From Hypomyces perniciosus (lineage: Eukaryota > Ascomycota > Sordariomycetes > Hypocreales > Hypocreaceae): a stretch of 64,000 bases of DNA. The notes under the pieces are model-generated. The model worked only from the letters and a program-made list of their open reading frames with translations, was not told the origin of the DNA and did no database searches. Within the stretch, counting starts at the first letter, position 1; each line of letters starts with the position of its first letter. The stretch spans positions 744,001 to 808,000 of the forward strand of contig SPDT01000010.1 of NCBI GenBank assembly GCA_008477525.1, written 5' to 3'. The translations under genes were made by a program, and so were the position numbers. Below, one piece after another: positions 22,725-33,681 of this stretch.

Positions 22725-23705
22725 ATGGAGTCCAAGTCCTCCTCACGCTCTGGTAACGGCTGCATTGTCGCAAAACCCCTCCCAGCTGGTGGAAGCGGAC
22801 TCGAAACCATCAGCTACCAATACCCATTGAAGCTGATTTCTCCCTCCCCCACTATATACCAGAAAAGTGCTCTGGTCTTCCTCTTATCGTATGGTGGCGG
22901 TTTGGTGGGTGGTGATAGCATCAATCTTTCCATCCAAGTCTGTCGCGGTGCGAGTTTGAGCCTAGTCACTCAGGGCTATACCAAGATATTCAAGTCTCCA
23001 TCACCCAATGTGGTCACAAGTCAGACACTGCAGGCGCAGATAGATGACGAGGCAGCAATCTGCCTGCTCCCGGATCCTGTCCAGCCCTTTGATGGCAGTG
23101 TGTATGAGCAGATACAGGTCTTCAAGATACACAATCGAGCATCTCTCTGCTTTCTAGATTGGGTAACTCAGGGCCGAGTAGCTCGAGGAGAGAGCTGGAG
23201 CTTCGTCAAATGGACGGGGCGCAATGAGGTGTGGTTGCAAGGAAACAACGAATCGCAAAAGGACCGGCTACTGGTCAGGGACACCGTCATTTTATCCGGA
23301 GATGGGAGCAATTCCGTGGGCTTGCCGTTGAAGAGTACAATGCATGGCATGAGTATTTTCGGAACGCTGATACTTCGTGGACCTATCGTGGCACCTGTGG
23401 GCGAATTCTTCATGGCTGAGTTTGCCGCTCTGCCAAGGCTAGGGTCTCGCGACTTCCGATCCAAAGAGGTGCAAGAGGAAGAAGATAAGAGGATGTCAGA
23501 ACTTGAACATTGGAGATCTCGGAGGATAAGATTGGAGAAGCAGAGGGGCGTTCTCTGGTCCGCGGCGCAGGTCCGAGGGTGTGTCATTGTCAAGTTTGCC
23601 GCCGCCTCAGTTGAGGCTGGAAGGGAATGGATCGGGGCCATGCTCATAAGAGAGGGCACAATAGGCAATTACTTTGGTGACCCAGCGCTGATGTGTGTTC
23701 GCTGA
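22725..23705 (+). CDS. ureD: Urease accessory protein UreD
   Basis: A single exon of 326 residues starting at the first ATG of the frame. The conserved UreD signatures are present: GGGLVGGDSINL near residues 55-66, TQGYTKIFKS near 80-90, and LPDPVQPFDGS near 113-123. A GRVARGESW segment also fits. UreD (UreH) works with UreF and UreG to insert nickel into apo-urease in the cytosol. No other urease gene is in the window, as is usual for fungi where these genes are scattered. It is transcribed away from SCC3. Confidence 0.95.
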   Translation: MESKSSSRSGNGCIVAKPLPAGGSGLETISYQYPLKLISPSPTIYQKSALVFLLSYGGGLVGGDSINLSIQVCRGASLSLVTQGYTKIFKSPSPNVVTSQTLQAQIDDEAAICLLPDPVQPFDGSVYEQIQVFKIHNRASLCFLDWVTQGRVARGESWSFVKWTGRNEVWLQGNNESQKDRLLVRDTVILSGDGSNSVGLPLKSTMHGMSIFGTLILRGPIVAPVGEFFMAEFAALPRLGSRDFRSKEVQEEEDKRMSELEHWRSRRIRLEKQRGVLWSAAQVRGCVIVKFAAASVEAGREWIGAMLIREGTIGNYFGDPALMCVR

Positions 23706-24156
23706 TGTGTGTTCGATGATGCGGAGGTTCAGCAGGATAGGAGAAGACTGGTATCGCTGATGTCATAGGATATGTACAGAGTACTCGATAGTTCTTCCAA
23801 ATTACCGCAGCAGGAATAGACAAACCAATGGAATTTCCATCAACTACTTGAACAGATAAGAACAAGATGGACAATATAGCAGCCATAAATCCTACAGATT
23901 AGAAAGTAAATTCAAGTAACTAACATGTTGTTTTGTCTTCCAAATCGCTGATATTTCTAATGTTCCTTTTTGAGATTGGCCGACCGTCCGCACTAGCAGC
24001 GTCACTAATACAAATGCGGTACAATCATCGAATATTCGTCGTCCCCCACCAACAATTCAAGGTCAGGCCCCGCCAAAGCTTGAATTTTCTACATATGCAC
24101 TCGCGCTGACTCGATTCGATAGTCTGTCCCCGTTGAATCATCTATACAGACACAAT
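23706..24156. other. Intergenic gap between ureD and RPC53
   Basis: About 450 bp containing the ureD 3' end and the RPC53 promoter. Near 23692-23716 a short direct repeat (GCTGATGTGTGTTCG twice) overlaps the ureD stop. Nothing else was recognised. Confidence 0.55.
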
Positions 24157-25892
24157 ATGGTTCGCGGGAGGGCGACCGGTAGAGGCACACGGAGAGGCGC
24201 CGCCGCCGCCGGCTCAAGACCTCAGGCCGAAGGCGGCGACGATGCCGGCGCTCCCTCCACAAGCACAATGGCTCCTGTAGCCCCCATGGCGACGACATCG
24301 AGCGCAGTTCCTACTGAGCAGGGCGCACCAGTTCCAGCAAGCACAGCTGTGCGCAGAGGCGCCGCGGCTACAAGGGCAACCCGAGGATCAACGACCACAG
24401 CTGGGAGATTTCGACCCAAGAACGTTCGACGAGATGAGACGGAGCGAGACATCCTAGCACAGCAGGAGCAGCAGAAGGCCAACGAACGTGCCGCAGACGA
24501 AAGGCGAGCTCGAGGCCGGTCACGGTTCCGCAGCAAGAGGAGTCGTGGAGATACAATGGGTAGCAGAGGAGGAGGGCTCGGGCGACCAATCGCTGGTGCC
24601 AGCGGGCCCTTCTCGGCAGGAGTCGGAGGCCCAGGTATGTACTTACATTCAACATGAGAACCACTTACAGAAACAGCTCTCTGACATGATATAAAACAGG
24701 AGGACCATCAGGCGGCGGCTGGTTTGGCGGAGGAGGGGGTGGTGGTGGAGGTGGCGGCGGCTTCCCAAGAACGGGCAAATTCGAAGGCAGGGGAGGTTCA
24801 GGATTCGGCTTTGCCAACGAATACCGAGAGCCGAGAATCAACGCAGACAAGCTCCATTCCATGGCGCAGGATGGTGATCTCGATAGTGAGGATGAAGCTA
24901 TGATTGCTGCACTACACTCCCGAGCCGGCAGTGCTATGCCCATAGGCATATACCGAAAGGAACACAAGGAGCCGCCCGTCATTGTGGCTACTACGGCGGA
25001 ACTGGAAGCCGAAGCAAATGCATCAGATGAGGAAGAAGAGAGTCTATGGGTTGACGGAGATGGTTCAGGGTCGCCACCGCCAGTAGACCAGCCCGAGGAG
25101 GGCACATGGGATACCGATTCCAAGAAGCCCATCAAGATTAAGAAGGAGCCCACAGATGACAACGCAATGGACCTGGACATCGATGTCAAACCGCCGGTAG
25201 ACAAAGGCAAGCAACCTGCGGGCAAGACGAAGGTCAAGAAAGCGATTGCTCAAGATCCTGAGGAGAGCATGATCCGGACAGACTTGAGCCTCCTGGCTAG
25301 CGAACTTGGTGCAGTCGCTCTATCAGAAGATGGTGACGAAAAGCCTGAAGGACCGGCCGACAAAGACGGACGGTTATATCTATTCCAATTCCCTCCACTA
25401 CTACCGCCTCTGAAGCAGGTTGCCATGCCCCAACCTCGCATCAAGGTTAAGGAGGAGGAGTCACAACCATCCAGTCTACACGACGCACCAGCCAATCCAT
25501 CAAACGATGCCACGGCAGTGGACCTCACACAAGAGGGAGCAGAAGAAGAGGATGAGGAGGAGGATTCAGATGAGGAGGAAGACAACAACAAATACGGCTT
25601 CAGGTCACACATGCTCGCCAACGGTGGTATGGTTGGCAAGCTCAACGTCCGCAAGTCAGGCAAAGTAGAGCTCGATTGGGGCGGGCGCATTCTCGAGATG
25701 AGCCCCGCGGCGGGCATGAACTTCCTCACCACAGCCGTCATCGTCGAGGAGTCAGATGAGAAACCTCAGAATGGCGTCACCACAGGAGAGAGCATCGGAA
25801 TGGGCAAGATCATGGGCCGATTTGTGCTTGCGCCGATATGGAGCGAGGAGGAGGACTGGGACGTTGCACCCGAGGAATTGATTGTCGAGTGA
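24157..25892 (+). CDS. RPC53: DNA-directed RNA polymerase III subunit Rpc4/Rpc53
   Basis: Two exons (24157-24634 and 24700-25892) give 556 residues. The N-terminal third is low complexity and rich in Ala, Gly and Arg. A glycine run (WFGGGG followed by further Gly) directly follows the splice. Middle regions are acidic, with KKPIKIKKEPTDD. The C-terminal RPC4 domain lies at about 420-550 and contains GKLNVRKSGKVELDWGG and GKIMGRFVLAPIW, which identify the family. Rpc53 pairs with Rpc37 on Pol III and acts in promoter opening, termination and reinitiation. The start at 24157 is the first ATG of the frame. Confidence 0.93.
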
Positions 25893-26503
25893 GCAAAAGA
25901 AATATCCCAGGTTTTCTCATGATATTGCGGCTATGCGATATACATAAGCTTCTCCTTTTCACCACTGGCCAGAGCATCTCCCTGACACTGAAGGAGAGCC
26001 AAGACTGGCGGTTATGCCGAGGAGAGAGGAGATCACCCCGTGGGTGCTGAATTCTCGGTGATATGACATATATATCTAACCAGTGCCCCTTGATTGTTTC
26101 TCCTACGGTGGAAATCAAGGCATTGGGACGCGATAATCTGCCAAGTCGATAGTTGAGAGATATTCCCTTATTAGCACTGGACTCCAGGCTGGGGAAGCGG
26201 GCCAACAAGAGCCAACAGCGCTGTCTTACAAATTTACCAACAAGCCAAGAGAAATCACTTCTGCTATGTGTTTATGTTTCTCTCATTAGCATTAAATGTA
26301 AAGTCATGTAGCGCTAGTGTAAGGAGATAGCCAAACCCATCGTCCATCGTCTACTCTTACATCCTTATGCAAAATCGTACTGTGGATGAAACCCGCCTCT
26401 TACACCAATTTAAATCCAGTAGACTGGATGACAAAACGAAGGCTTTCCATACCTAGCATTCCTGAGGTTGATCTCTTCACCTGATAGAAGGCCATGACTG
26501 CAC
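25893..26503. other. Convergent 3' gap, RPC53 / rhodopsin-like gene
   Basis: About 610 bp between facing stop codons. Nothing beyond presumed 3' UTRs was recognised. Confidence 0.55.
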
Positions 26504-27794
26504 TCAAACGTCCTTGAGCGGAACATCACTGGGGCCAAACTCTCGCGCAACACAAGGCATTGTTCGGTTTCCAGCTATGTGTCTCACATTCCCCGAAGGG
26601 ACACTATTTGTGTATTCCGTAGACTCGAAGCCACGAATCTTCATAGTGCGCAGGAGAGGACGAATCGTTGCCAGACTGGAGGCTATGATAGCTACTCCAG
26701 GTTCGATAACGGACCATACCATTGCCTCGGTTGCCGAGACTAGGTGGGGATTTTCAGCGGGAAGTTTAGACTCATGAGGCACAGAATCTGGACGTACATA
26801 GCAGATCCTCTGTATCTTGGAGCTTGTCTAGGAATCGAAGTCTGACGAGGGTGGCAATGCTAGCACTGTTACAGGTTTAATTAGCCCATCTGTGTGTGTG
26901 AGAGGAACATGCGGAATGAGCATACAAGACGCCGAGGCCGAGGATAATTATGACAGTAGCTTTTGTTTGCGCATTCATTTTGACGGACCAAAGCATCGGG
27001 ACTGGGAGAAGTGCCTAGAGTCGTCAGTAAGCATATAACTCTACCCCCGAACACCCAGTGTAAGTCCTCACATAGAGCCAGTCCGATACAATGGTCATGG
27101 TACTGATGGCGTAAGCTGCAGCAACGATATCACTCGGTGGTGCGCATTTCCCGCCGCTGATTCTATAGTCCCATTGTTTCTCAACGGGGGTACACTGGAA
27201 TATGTCCCAGAAGAATGTGGCGAGACTCCAGATGACGATGATGGCTAGGCTGATTCGGATGATGTAGTTGTAGACCTTTCTGACGGAGACTCGCAGCAGG
27301 AAAGCGCCGATGCTGAGCTTGATGAACATCATGTCGAGAATGTAGGTTATAGTTGCAACAGCTTGCCACTGTAGCATGGCTGTAAATAGATATTCTTCCA
27401 ATCATGGAGGCATAAAGTGTTAAGCAGTCTTTTCCGTCCTAATACACATACCTTGAGCGCAGCAACTTTGGAATCGTCATTCGTGATGGCATCGTTATGT
27501 CTACCCATTCCCCTATTCACGCCTTCGAGAATAAAAGCACACGAGGTCGTAAAGATCGCCTACATCCATGCTTTAGTCAAATAGTCTCGTTGCATCTATC
27601 AAGTTTCAAGATATGGGAGCACCAACCTGGGCCACGAGCATGAGCCAGTCATCCATTTGCAGGCTTTTTATCAACATAGCCCTCGTATAGATCCGCAAGA
27701 CTACCGCCAACCAGCTGAGACCAAGAAAGGCGATGCAGGTGCCGACTAGAGTGGCGCCATTGTACTCAGTCAGATCGAGATGTTCATCGGCCAT
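26504..27794 (-). CDS. Seven-helix rhodopsin-domain (Pth11-like) membrane protein
   Basis: Six exons (27794-27627, 27559-27448, 27379-27072, 27014-26926, 26865-26798, 26739-26504) give 326 residues. Conserved family text is restored across splices: TYILDMMFIKLSIGAFLLR, WDIFQCTPVEKQWDY, ALLPVPMLWSVKM and AMVWSVIEPGVAIIASSLATIRPLLR. Seven hydrophobic segments are spread over the protein. This is the large fungal rhodopsin-domain family that includes Pth11-like receptors. Many members sense surfaces or nutrients, but most are uncharacterised. No CFEM domain is present. The donor of exon 2 is uncertain: GTGTAT at 27447 keeps the frame, whereas the stronger GTATGT four bases earlier would not with the best acceptor. 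Ligand and coupling are unknown. Confidence 0.85.
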
Positions 27795-29376
27795 GGCGTT
27801 CCGATGTTACAACCTTTTCCGCAGAGGCGGTTGACAGGCATAGCCCCAATGTCTTGGTGAACTAGATGGAAGAGGTTGGGGAATGAGACACAACGAATGA
27901 TATAAGTGAGGCGGTTCAGGGCCATAGCTATGGAAACATAGAAACAGTCACAGCGACGCAGCTACAGATGGTATACATTCCACGGATGGCACAAACCAGG
28001 GGTCTCGGATACGTTTGTTGAGGAAGCACAGATGAATAACCAGGCACGAAAGAGTCACCATCTGGCACGTGGCGAGAAACACATGTTCAAAAGACAATAT
28101 GTATGACTGCAACTCAAGTGTTTGTGTTTCTCCCGCGTCAATTCATTGTTAGGGCCTGGGGCATGCAGCCGTTTGGCGATGTCGGCCATAGTGCGTGGGA
28201 CAACGGGCCGCATCCATGACATAAGTTAACATTCTATGCACGAAGTTTTGTATATCGTAGTACAGAGTAGTCTGTAATAGCGTCGTCGGTTGGTAGCGTT
28301 TCACTCGTCTTAGATGAACTGCAGAGCAGTGGTGATGCGCCAGAGAAGCCAAGGATCAGAAGCACCAACTCTCTCGAACAGACAGATTCATACCTTCGAT
28401 CAATCGCCAAACATATGAACACTGTTAATACATTACAACAGGGATAATTCTAATGACTAAAAGTAGACGACAAGAACAGACTAGATAGTCTCAGAATCCG
28501 TGACAAGAGGAAGAATTATGGTTGGCTCCCATACAAGCGCGTGGCGCAGGAGAAATCCGCCAACACACCACAGGGCGGCAAATAGAAACAAGTAAAAACA
28601 AGTGTCAGACGGACGGGTGAAACGTCGCACATTTCACGTTGCATGCGGAGATGCTTAACTGACAGTTTGTTGGTTGACAGAGTGAGAATGATAAGATGGA
28701 GCAACAACTTGTGGCACTGAGGGGGAGGTGAAACCACGGAATCACGTTCTCACTGCCCGCAATTGCGTCAAGATTTGTATCAAGTTCCCGGAGACCATGA
28801 ATGTGTATTTTTTCTGCAATTACTACACAATGACCCCCTGCCGCTTTTGTGTTTGGAAGATCAACAATCGTATAAGTAAACAAATCCTTGCCCAAACGGG
28901 AACTATGATGCCTTACATCATCTAAGCGACTATCTGCGTAAGTAGGTATAAGCACGGAGAAATCCTGTGGATCAACATGGCACAAGTCGAAAAGAATAAT
29001 AGACAAACGCGAGTAAGTGGACTTGTTAATTCTCCTCTAGAATGTCCATACCTAACCCCAGGCGCCTCCATCGCGCCATAAGAGCGTTCCCTGCCCTGTT
29101 CCTCTCTAGATGCAACCATTTCTGTCATGCTATCTACATAAATCGGATCGCAGCAGGATCCTTGGAAGGGGGGTACCCAATAATCCATCCCTAGAAAGCA
29201 CAATCGTACATTGTGAAACGCCAAGATGCACGGCTGAATACAAGAAGTCTTAATATCGAACCCCCCCCCCAAAAACAAACAAACAAAAACGTGCATGATA
29301 AACAAAAGACCGTGTGGCGATGATATGTCGTAAAACTATGGATCAAGAAAATAAGAGACACCCGTCGTGTCTTGAA
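27795..29376. other. Intergenic gap between rhodopsin-like and sulfatase-like genes
   Basis: About 1.6 kb with only small unconvincing reading frames. It includes a C10-11 homopolymer next to A-rich sequence near 29262-29290, probably in the 3' UTR of the sulfatase-like gene. Confidence 0.55.
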
Positions 29377-31953
29377 TTAGTGTGGCTCAAACCGCCAACG
29401 TTTGCTGTTCTCCTCAACCCACCATCGCGTCATGAAGGAGCCTTCTTCGACCCACTTCGCAGCGTCAAGACCGCGCTCTTTCTCGACCTTGTGTAAGAAG
29501 GCATGGAAGCCAAAGGCTACAACGGCACGTTCCTCATGAGGATCATCAGTCAGGTCCGTGAATCGCCACTCGGTGTTCTCGATAATAGGCGCTGTCAGTC
29601 GCCAGTTGGGTCGACGAGTATCACGAACACCGAGCGTGGCGCGCCCGGGATTCATGATTGTGAACTGCCAGTTGGCCTGGCCAGTCTTCTTGTTGAAGTT
29701 GATCAAGGGTCGCAAAAGAGACTGGCCCTCATAGTTGTGAGCCAAGTCTTGCGCCGCCTTGATCTGAGACTTGGACAACGAGCCAGTTTCCAGGAGCAAG
29801 TCGAGAATAGTCGGTAGGATCTGGGAGGATATAACTGCGTCGTTCACATCGATCGCCGGCAGCTTGGGGTGTGAAATGACCAGGGGTACATGAAAGTTTC
29901 CGACGTTGGGGTTATAGTAGGGCGTGATTCCGTTATTCTCAGGAATGGACAGCCCGTGGTCACCAACAAGGACAAGCAGAGTTTCATCTGCAACGCCCTC
30001 CTCTTCCAAAATGTCCAAGACTTTCTTCAGCCACTTGTCAACATAGCCAACGGTGTTGAGGTATTTCGACATATCCTCCAGCATGCCCTTCTCCGCCACA
30101 GGAACATACTCTGTGTCCTCCGGTAGTCCAAACGGATGATGAGTTGTACTTGTTAGGTGGGTCAAAAAGACTCGCTCATTGTTTTGTTTAGCCGACTTGA
30201 AGGCATCGTGAATATAGTCCTCAAGGGCAATCTCGGGCATGCCATAGTAGTTAATGTCCTTCAAATCAACAACGCCGAACTTGGCCTTGTCGCTCTTTAG
30301 GTATTCCTTCGTAATGGTTCTGTTTTCAGTGAACCCCAAAACAGGCATCAACTTGTCTTGCTTATCGAATTCGTTGGTGACAGACATCATAAATGAAGAC
30401 TTCCACTCGTGCGAAGTGAAATCGTCAGCAGCTTTGTCCTTGCCTTCATCACGGTTATAGTTGAAAGCCTCAAAAATGTTCGGCAGACAGGGCTGGTAGA
30501 TATGGTGCTGGTACTCGACGTTGAAATCGGCGACAAGAGGAGACAAGCCGCAGAGAGTACCTGTAAGGCTCTTCAGCGTATAGGTCGCCGTGGTGTGAAC
30601 GTTGTTCGCGTTGATACCACCACGGCGCTTCTTCTCCTTATGCTCAAATCCATCATCGTAATCGCCAGTAATGAAGTTGGTGGTACTGCCGATCGTGGCC
30701 AGCTTCTCCTGCGCCGCCTGCGGGATGGTCTTGTTTTCAAAGGTTTCGGCCAACTTCTTCCAGATGTAGCCATCCTTCTTGAAAGGGAAAACATCCTTTC
30801 GGGTACTTTCGAGCTTGATGAGCATAACATGGCGGATTTTGACATCTGCAAGTTTGCCACGAAGCGCAGGGAGAAGGTCTTCTTCAAGGTTGGATATTCT
30901 CAGGGGGTCTTCAGCTGCGCGATAATGTTTCTTGCCCTCATACCAATCCTCAAAGCCTTGGAGTGGAGTATCCTTGGGCAACCAGTCGAACTGGGGCGGC
31001 TCATGAAGAGCGGTACGGCCATCCCAGGTGTGGTCGATGCTGCTACCATGGAGAGGAATGAGATTAGCCAGAGTCGGCGACGAGCGTGCGAAGTCCACGA
31101 AAGGCAGCAACGGCAGAGTCCATGACATGAAGGTTAGAGAGCTATCATTGGGTCGAGCGATGTACAACACAACCTGAGTAAGCATACCCAAGCCAACAAG
31201 CGCATAGAGACCCACAAGCCATTTTGAAACACGGGCAGGCTCCGATGTGACGCTAGAAGAGCTCCAATCGTCGTCCTCCTTAACCATGAGTTCTGAGGCG
31301 TTTTCGACATCCTGAGGAACGTGGGTGTACTTGGCACGCCGACGGATGGGAAGTCTGTTCAGTATAAAGAGGAATGGTGACTTGAGAATATCCAGGGCGA
31401 AGCCTGTGAGGATATAGATAGCATCTTGTATGATCCAACTGACGACAAACACAGTGACCAGCACCAGCGAGCATGTCACCAGTCCCGTTAACAACAACTT
31501 CCATGACGATGAATCCCCAGCCAAGCCAATGTTACGCCAGTGCAGTTCGGAGCCGGCGACAATAAAGAAGGATATGCTGATGGCCGCGAGGGTCAAAACA
31601 AACAAGACGATAAATGAGGAGAGTGTCATAAGTATCGTGCGTAGCCAGCGCACCGAAAAGACTTGTGTATCGATCATGAAGCGTATTAACAACAGGATGG
31701 CGGTGTCTTGGGCGAAGAAGGAGAGACCCCAACTGAAGACATCGCCGGCCGAAAGGGCATTAAGATGGGCGTATATGTGAATCAGCTTGGCGCTGATGAC
31801 GGCAACGCTCCCGATGGCGAAGAGAAATCGTCGGTTGGCGAAGCGAGAAGCAAACGCGGACAGTATTCGAAGACAGGGCGAGGTAATCCGAGATAGAGCC
31901 GGGCCGATCGAATGGAGATGGCTCCGGCTGGAGTTGGATGGCCGAGAAGCCAT
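29377..31953 (-). CDS. Membrane-anchored sulfatase / LTA-synthase-like protein
   Basis: A single exon of 858 residues from the ATG at 31953. The N-terminal third holds about five hydrophobic segments (near residues 43-65, 72-93, 104-133, 153-187 and 245-265). A large C-terminal domain of the alkaline phosphatase/sulfatase superfamily follows. Visible motifs are LIKLESTRKDVFP at about 378-390 (first metal site region), TTHHPFGLP, and LVGDHGLSIPENN (metal-binding Asp-His). This plan matches lipoteichoic acid synthase-like and phosphoethanolamine-transferase-like enzymes, which move phospho-alcohol head groups onto acceptors at a membrane surface. Fungal homologues are usually named only sulfatase domain proteins. 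The substrate is unknown. The formylglycine motif of true sulfatases (CxPxR) was not seen, which argues against real sulfatase activity. Confidence 0.87.
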   Translation of the reverse strand: MASRPSNSSRSHLHSIGPALSRITSPCLRILSAFASRFANRRFLFAIGSVAVISAKLIHIYAHLNALSAGDVFSWGLSFFAQDTAILLLIRFMIDTQVFSVRWLRTILMTLSSFIVLFVLTLAAISISFFIVAGSELHWRNIGLAGDSSSWKLLLTGLVTCSLVLVTVFVVSWIIQDAIYILTGFALDILKSPFLFILNRLPIRRRAKYTHVPQDVENASELMVKEDDDWSSSSVTSEPARVSKWLVGLYALVGLGMLTQVVLYIARPNDSSLTFMSWTLPLLPFVDFARSSPTLANLIPLHGSSIDHTWDGRTALHEPPQFDWLPKDTPLQGFEDWYEGKKHYRAAEDPLRISNLEEDLLPALRGKLADVKIRHVMLIKLESTRKDVFPFKKDGYIWKKLAETFENKTIPQAAQEKLATIGSTTNFITGDYDDGFEHKEKKRRGGINANNVHTTATYTLKSLTGTLCGLSPLVADFNVEYQHHIYQPCLPNIFEAFNYNRDEGKDKAADDFTSHEWKSSFMMSVTNEFDKQDKLMPVLGFTENRTITKEYLKSDKAKFGVVDLKDINYYGMPEIALEDYIHDAFKSAKQNNERVFLTHLTSTTHHPFGLPEDTEYVPVAEKGMLEDMSKYLNTVGYVDKWLKKVLDILEEEGVADETLLVLVGDHGLSIPENNGITPYYNPNVGNFHVPLVISHPKLPAIDVNDAVISSQILPTILDLLLETGSLSKSQIKAAQDLAHNYEGQSLLRPLINFNKKTGQANWQFTIMNPGRATLGVRDTRRPNWRLTAPIIENTEWRFTDLTDDPHEERAVVAFGFHAFLHKVEKERGLDAAKWVEEGSFMTRWWVEENSKRWRFEPH

Positions 31954-33681
31954 GATGCTGAAGAAGCGGCGCGTCGAGCCCAATGCAAGTCGACAGAGAG
32001 CGAGTGTAAGAAGAGATAGAGAGCGAACGAGCGAGAGACCGGCGGACTAAAGACAGGTGATGCTTCTCATATCGACGCGCCGCTGTTGAAGCGGTTGACA
32101 GACGGCGAAAAGGAAAGGGGGAGAGAGCGCGCGGCGTGAGGGCAATTGGAGGAGAGAGCCAAGCTGTGCAGAAACGAAACAAAAGTAGAGATCTGGAGAA
32201 GTCTGGAGTAATGAGCTGGAGGAGAAAAGATGTGCAAAAGCCAAGTCGGGCGTCTCCGAGGAAAAGTTCTGCTGATGCGGCTGCTGAACCAACAGCCACC
32301 CAAGGCCCAGACTGCCTTCTCACAGCAAAAAAACAGTGTCGCGTGCCTTTGATACCGACTAGGCAGTAGCAAGAAACAACGAAATAGCCCCCCCACATTA
32401 GTGGACAAGCCACCCCCCCAGATAGCTTTCCCGAGATTCGCCCTCCTCCAGCTTTGCGAGCTCGCACTGTGTCCAAGACTACACCCAGCCTGGACTCGGG
32501 AAATCAGACTATGCCACAAATGGAAAGGCCTCACAGCTGCACAGCCCTACCAGAACGGATGACGGGTTGAAGTCATTTATTATTTGCCTCCGTTTGCGAC
32601 GAATACCAGCAAGCCATGACATAACATGTACGAAAGAGGTAGTACTAATATTATCTACTCTCAGGAACAGAGCCTGATTACTACTAACACGTGTGCACTT
32701 ACACAGTACTGGAAAGTATGCATTGCATCGTTCCAGATATGGCTTCAACCTACCCGTCGGGTAGTATAATGCTCCGAGTCCACGTATTGGACGAGTATAC
32801 GGAGTATATGAAGTACTAGTACGGAGTACTATGTAGTGGCAGTATTAGTTTTATATTACTACGAGTGCTACTTCGTATGTACTAGTACTTTGTACGGAAT
32901 TCGGGGTTCAAATTACGGGGCGTGGTCCATGTTTTACATAATCGCCCGGCAACACAGTGCGGTGGCTCTTTTATCCCCGAAAGTGTTACTATGTCAGCCG
33001 ACAACAAAGGGGTCGGTTTTTCTGGTTCTCATAGTAGTCGAATTGTCAGAGCCGCTTGGCCTAAACTATTTGTAGTTAGTGTTTGTATTAGTGATAGATT
33101 GGTCAATATTATGAAACTATTATTAAACTAGCATGTCGGACGACCTATGTATGCAGTAATACCCATACTCGTAGTAGTATTTAGTTTCTTAGCACGAATT
33201 ATGGAGTAGTTCTTGCAGGTTTATTCTCTCCTAAACACGCCTTGCAGTGTCCTTTTGCCTGGCACGGACACTGTCCGGAAAAGCTTGACTCGGGGCTAAG
33301 ATTGCTGTCACTGGATAGTATGTAGCAGTAGTTCTAATTCGACAAAGGAGGAAACTAAACATCATTATGTATTAGTGTTTCCAACGTTTCTTACTGTGCT
33401 GATAAATCAAGGACGAGGGGTGATTTCCATGTCCAACTTCCGGTTCGATTCGAAGTAATACATAGTACTACTACTACGAAGTATATTGCGAATTAATACT
33501 ATTCGTCCGGAGTTATTCCTGTAGAGTACGCGTACTATTAGGTCGTACTTCGTACACCTGAGACAATGCACTCAGACCATGGTTAGCACCACTTTTTCTG
33601 CAGACTCTGTAGCATAGCCACCCAAAACGTCCATTCTCCCCGCTACATATTACATACTCGTACATCCATACGCAAAACAAC
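31954..33681. promoter_or_regulatory. Divergent promoter region with GTAC-palindrome clusters
   Basis: About 1.7 kb between divergent starts of the sulfatase-like gene and kynurenine formamidase. Its left third is purine-rich on the + strand. From 32785 to 33570 it carries many copies of the GTACGGAGTAC / GTACTTCGTAC motif family. No gene is supported. Confidence 0.5.

Noticed and set aside
32047..32534. Overlapping frames of 80-240 codons upstream of the sulfatase-like gene
   Set aside because: They arise from purine-rich 5' leader or promoter sequence, with no domain and no agreed frame.
33430..33460. GGTTCGATTC resembling a tRNA T-loop
   Set aside because: The flanking bases do not form a T stem and no other tRNA arms were found.
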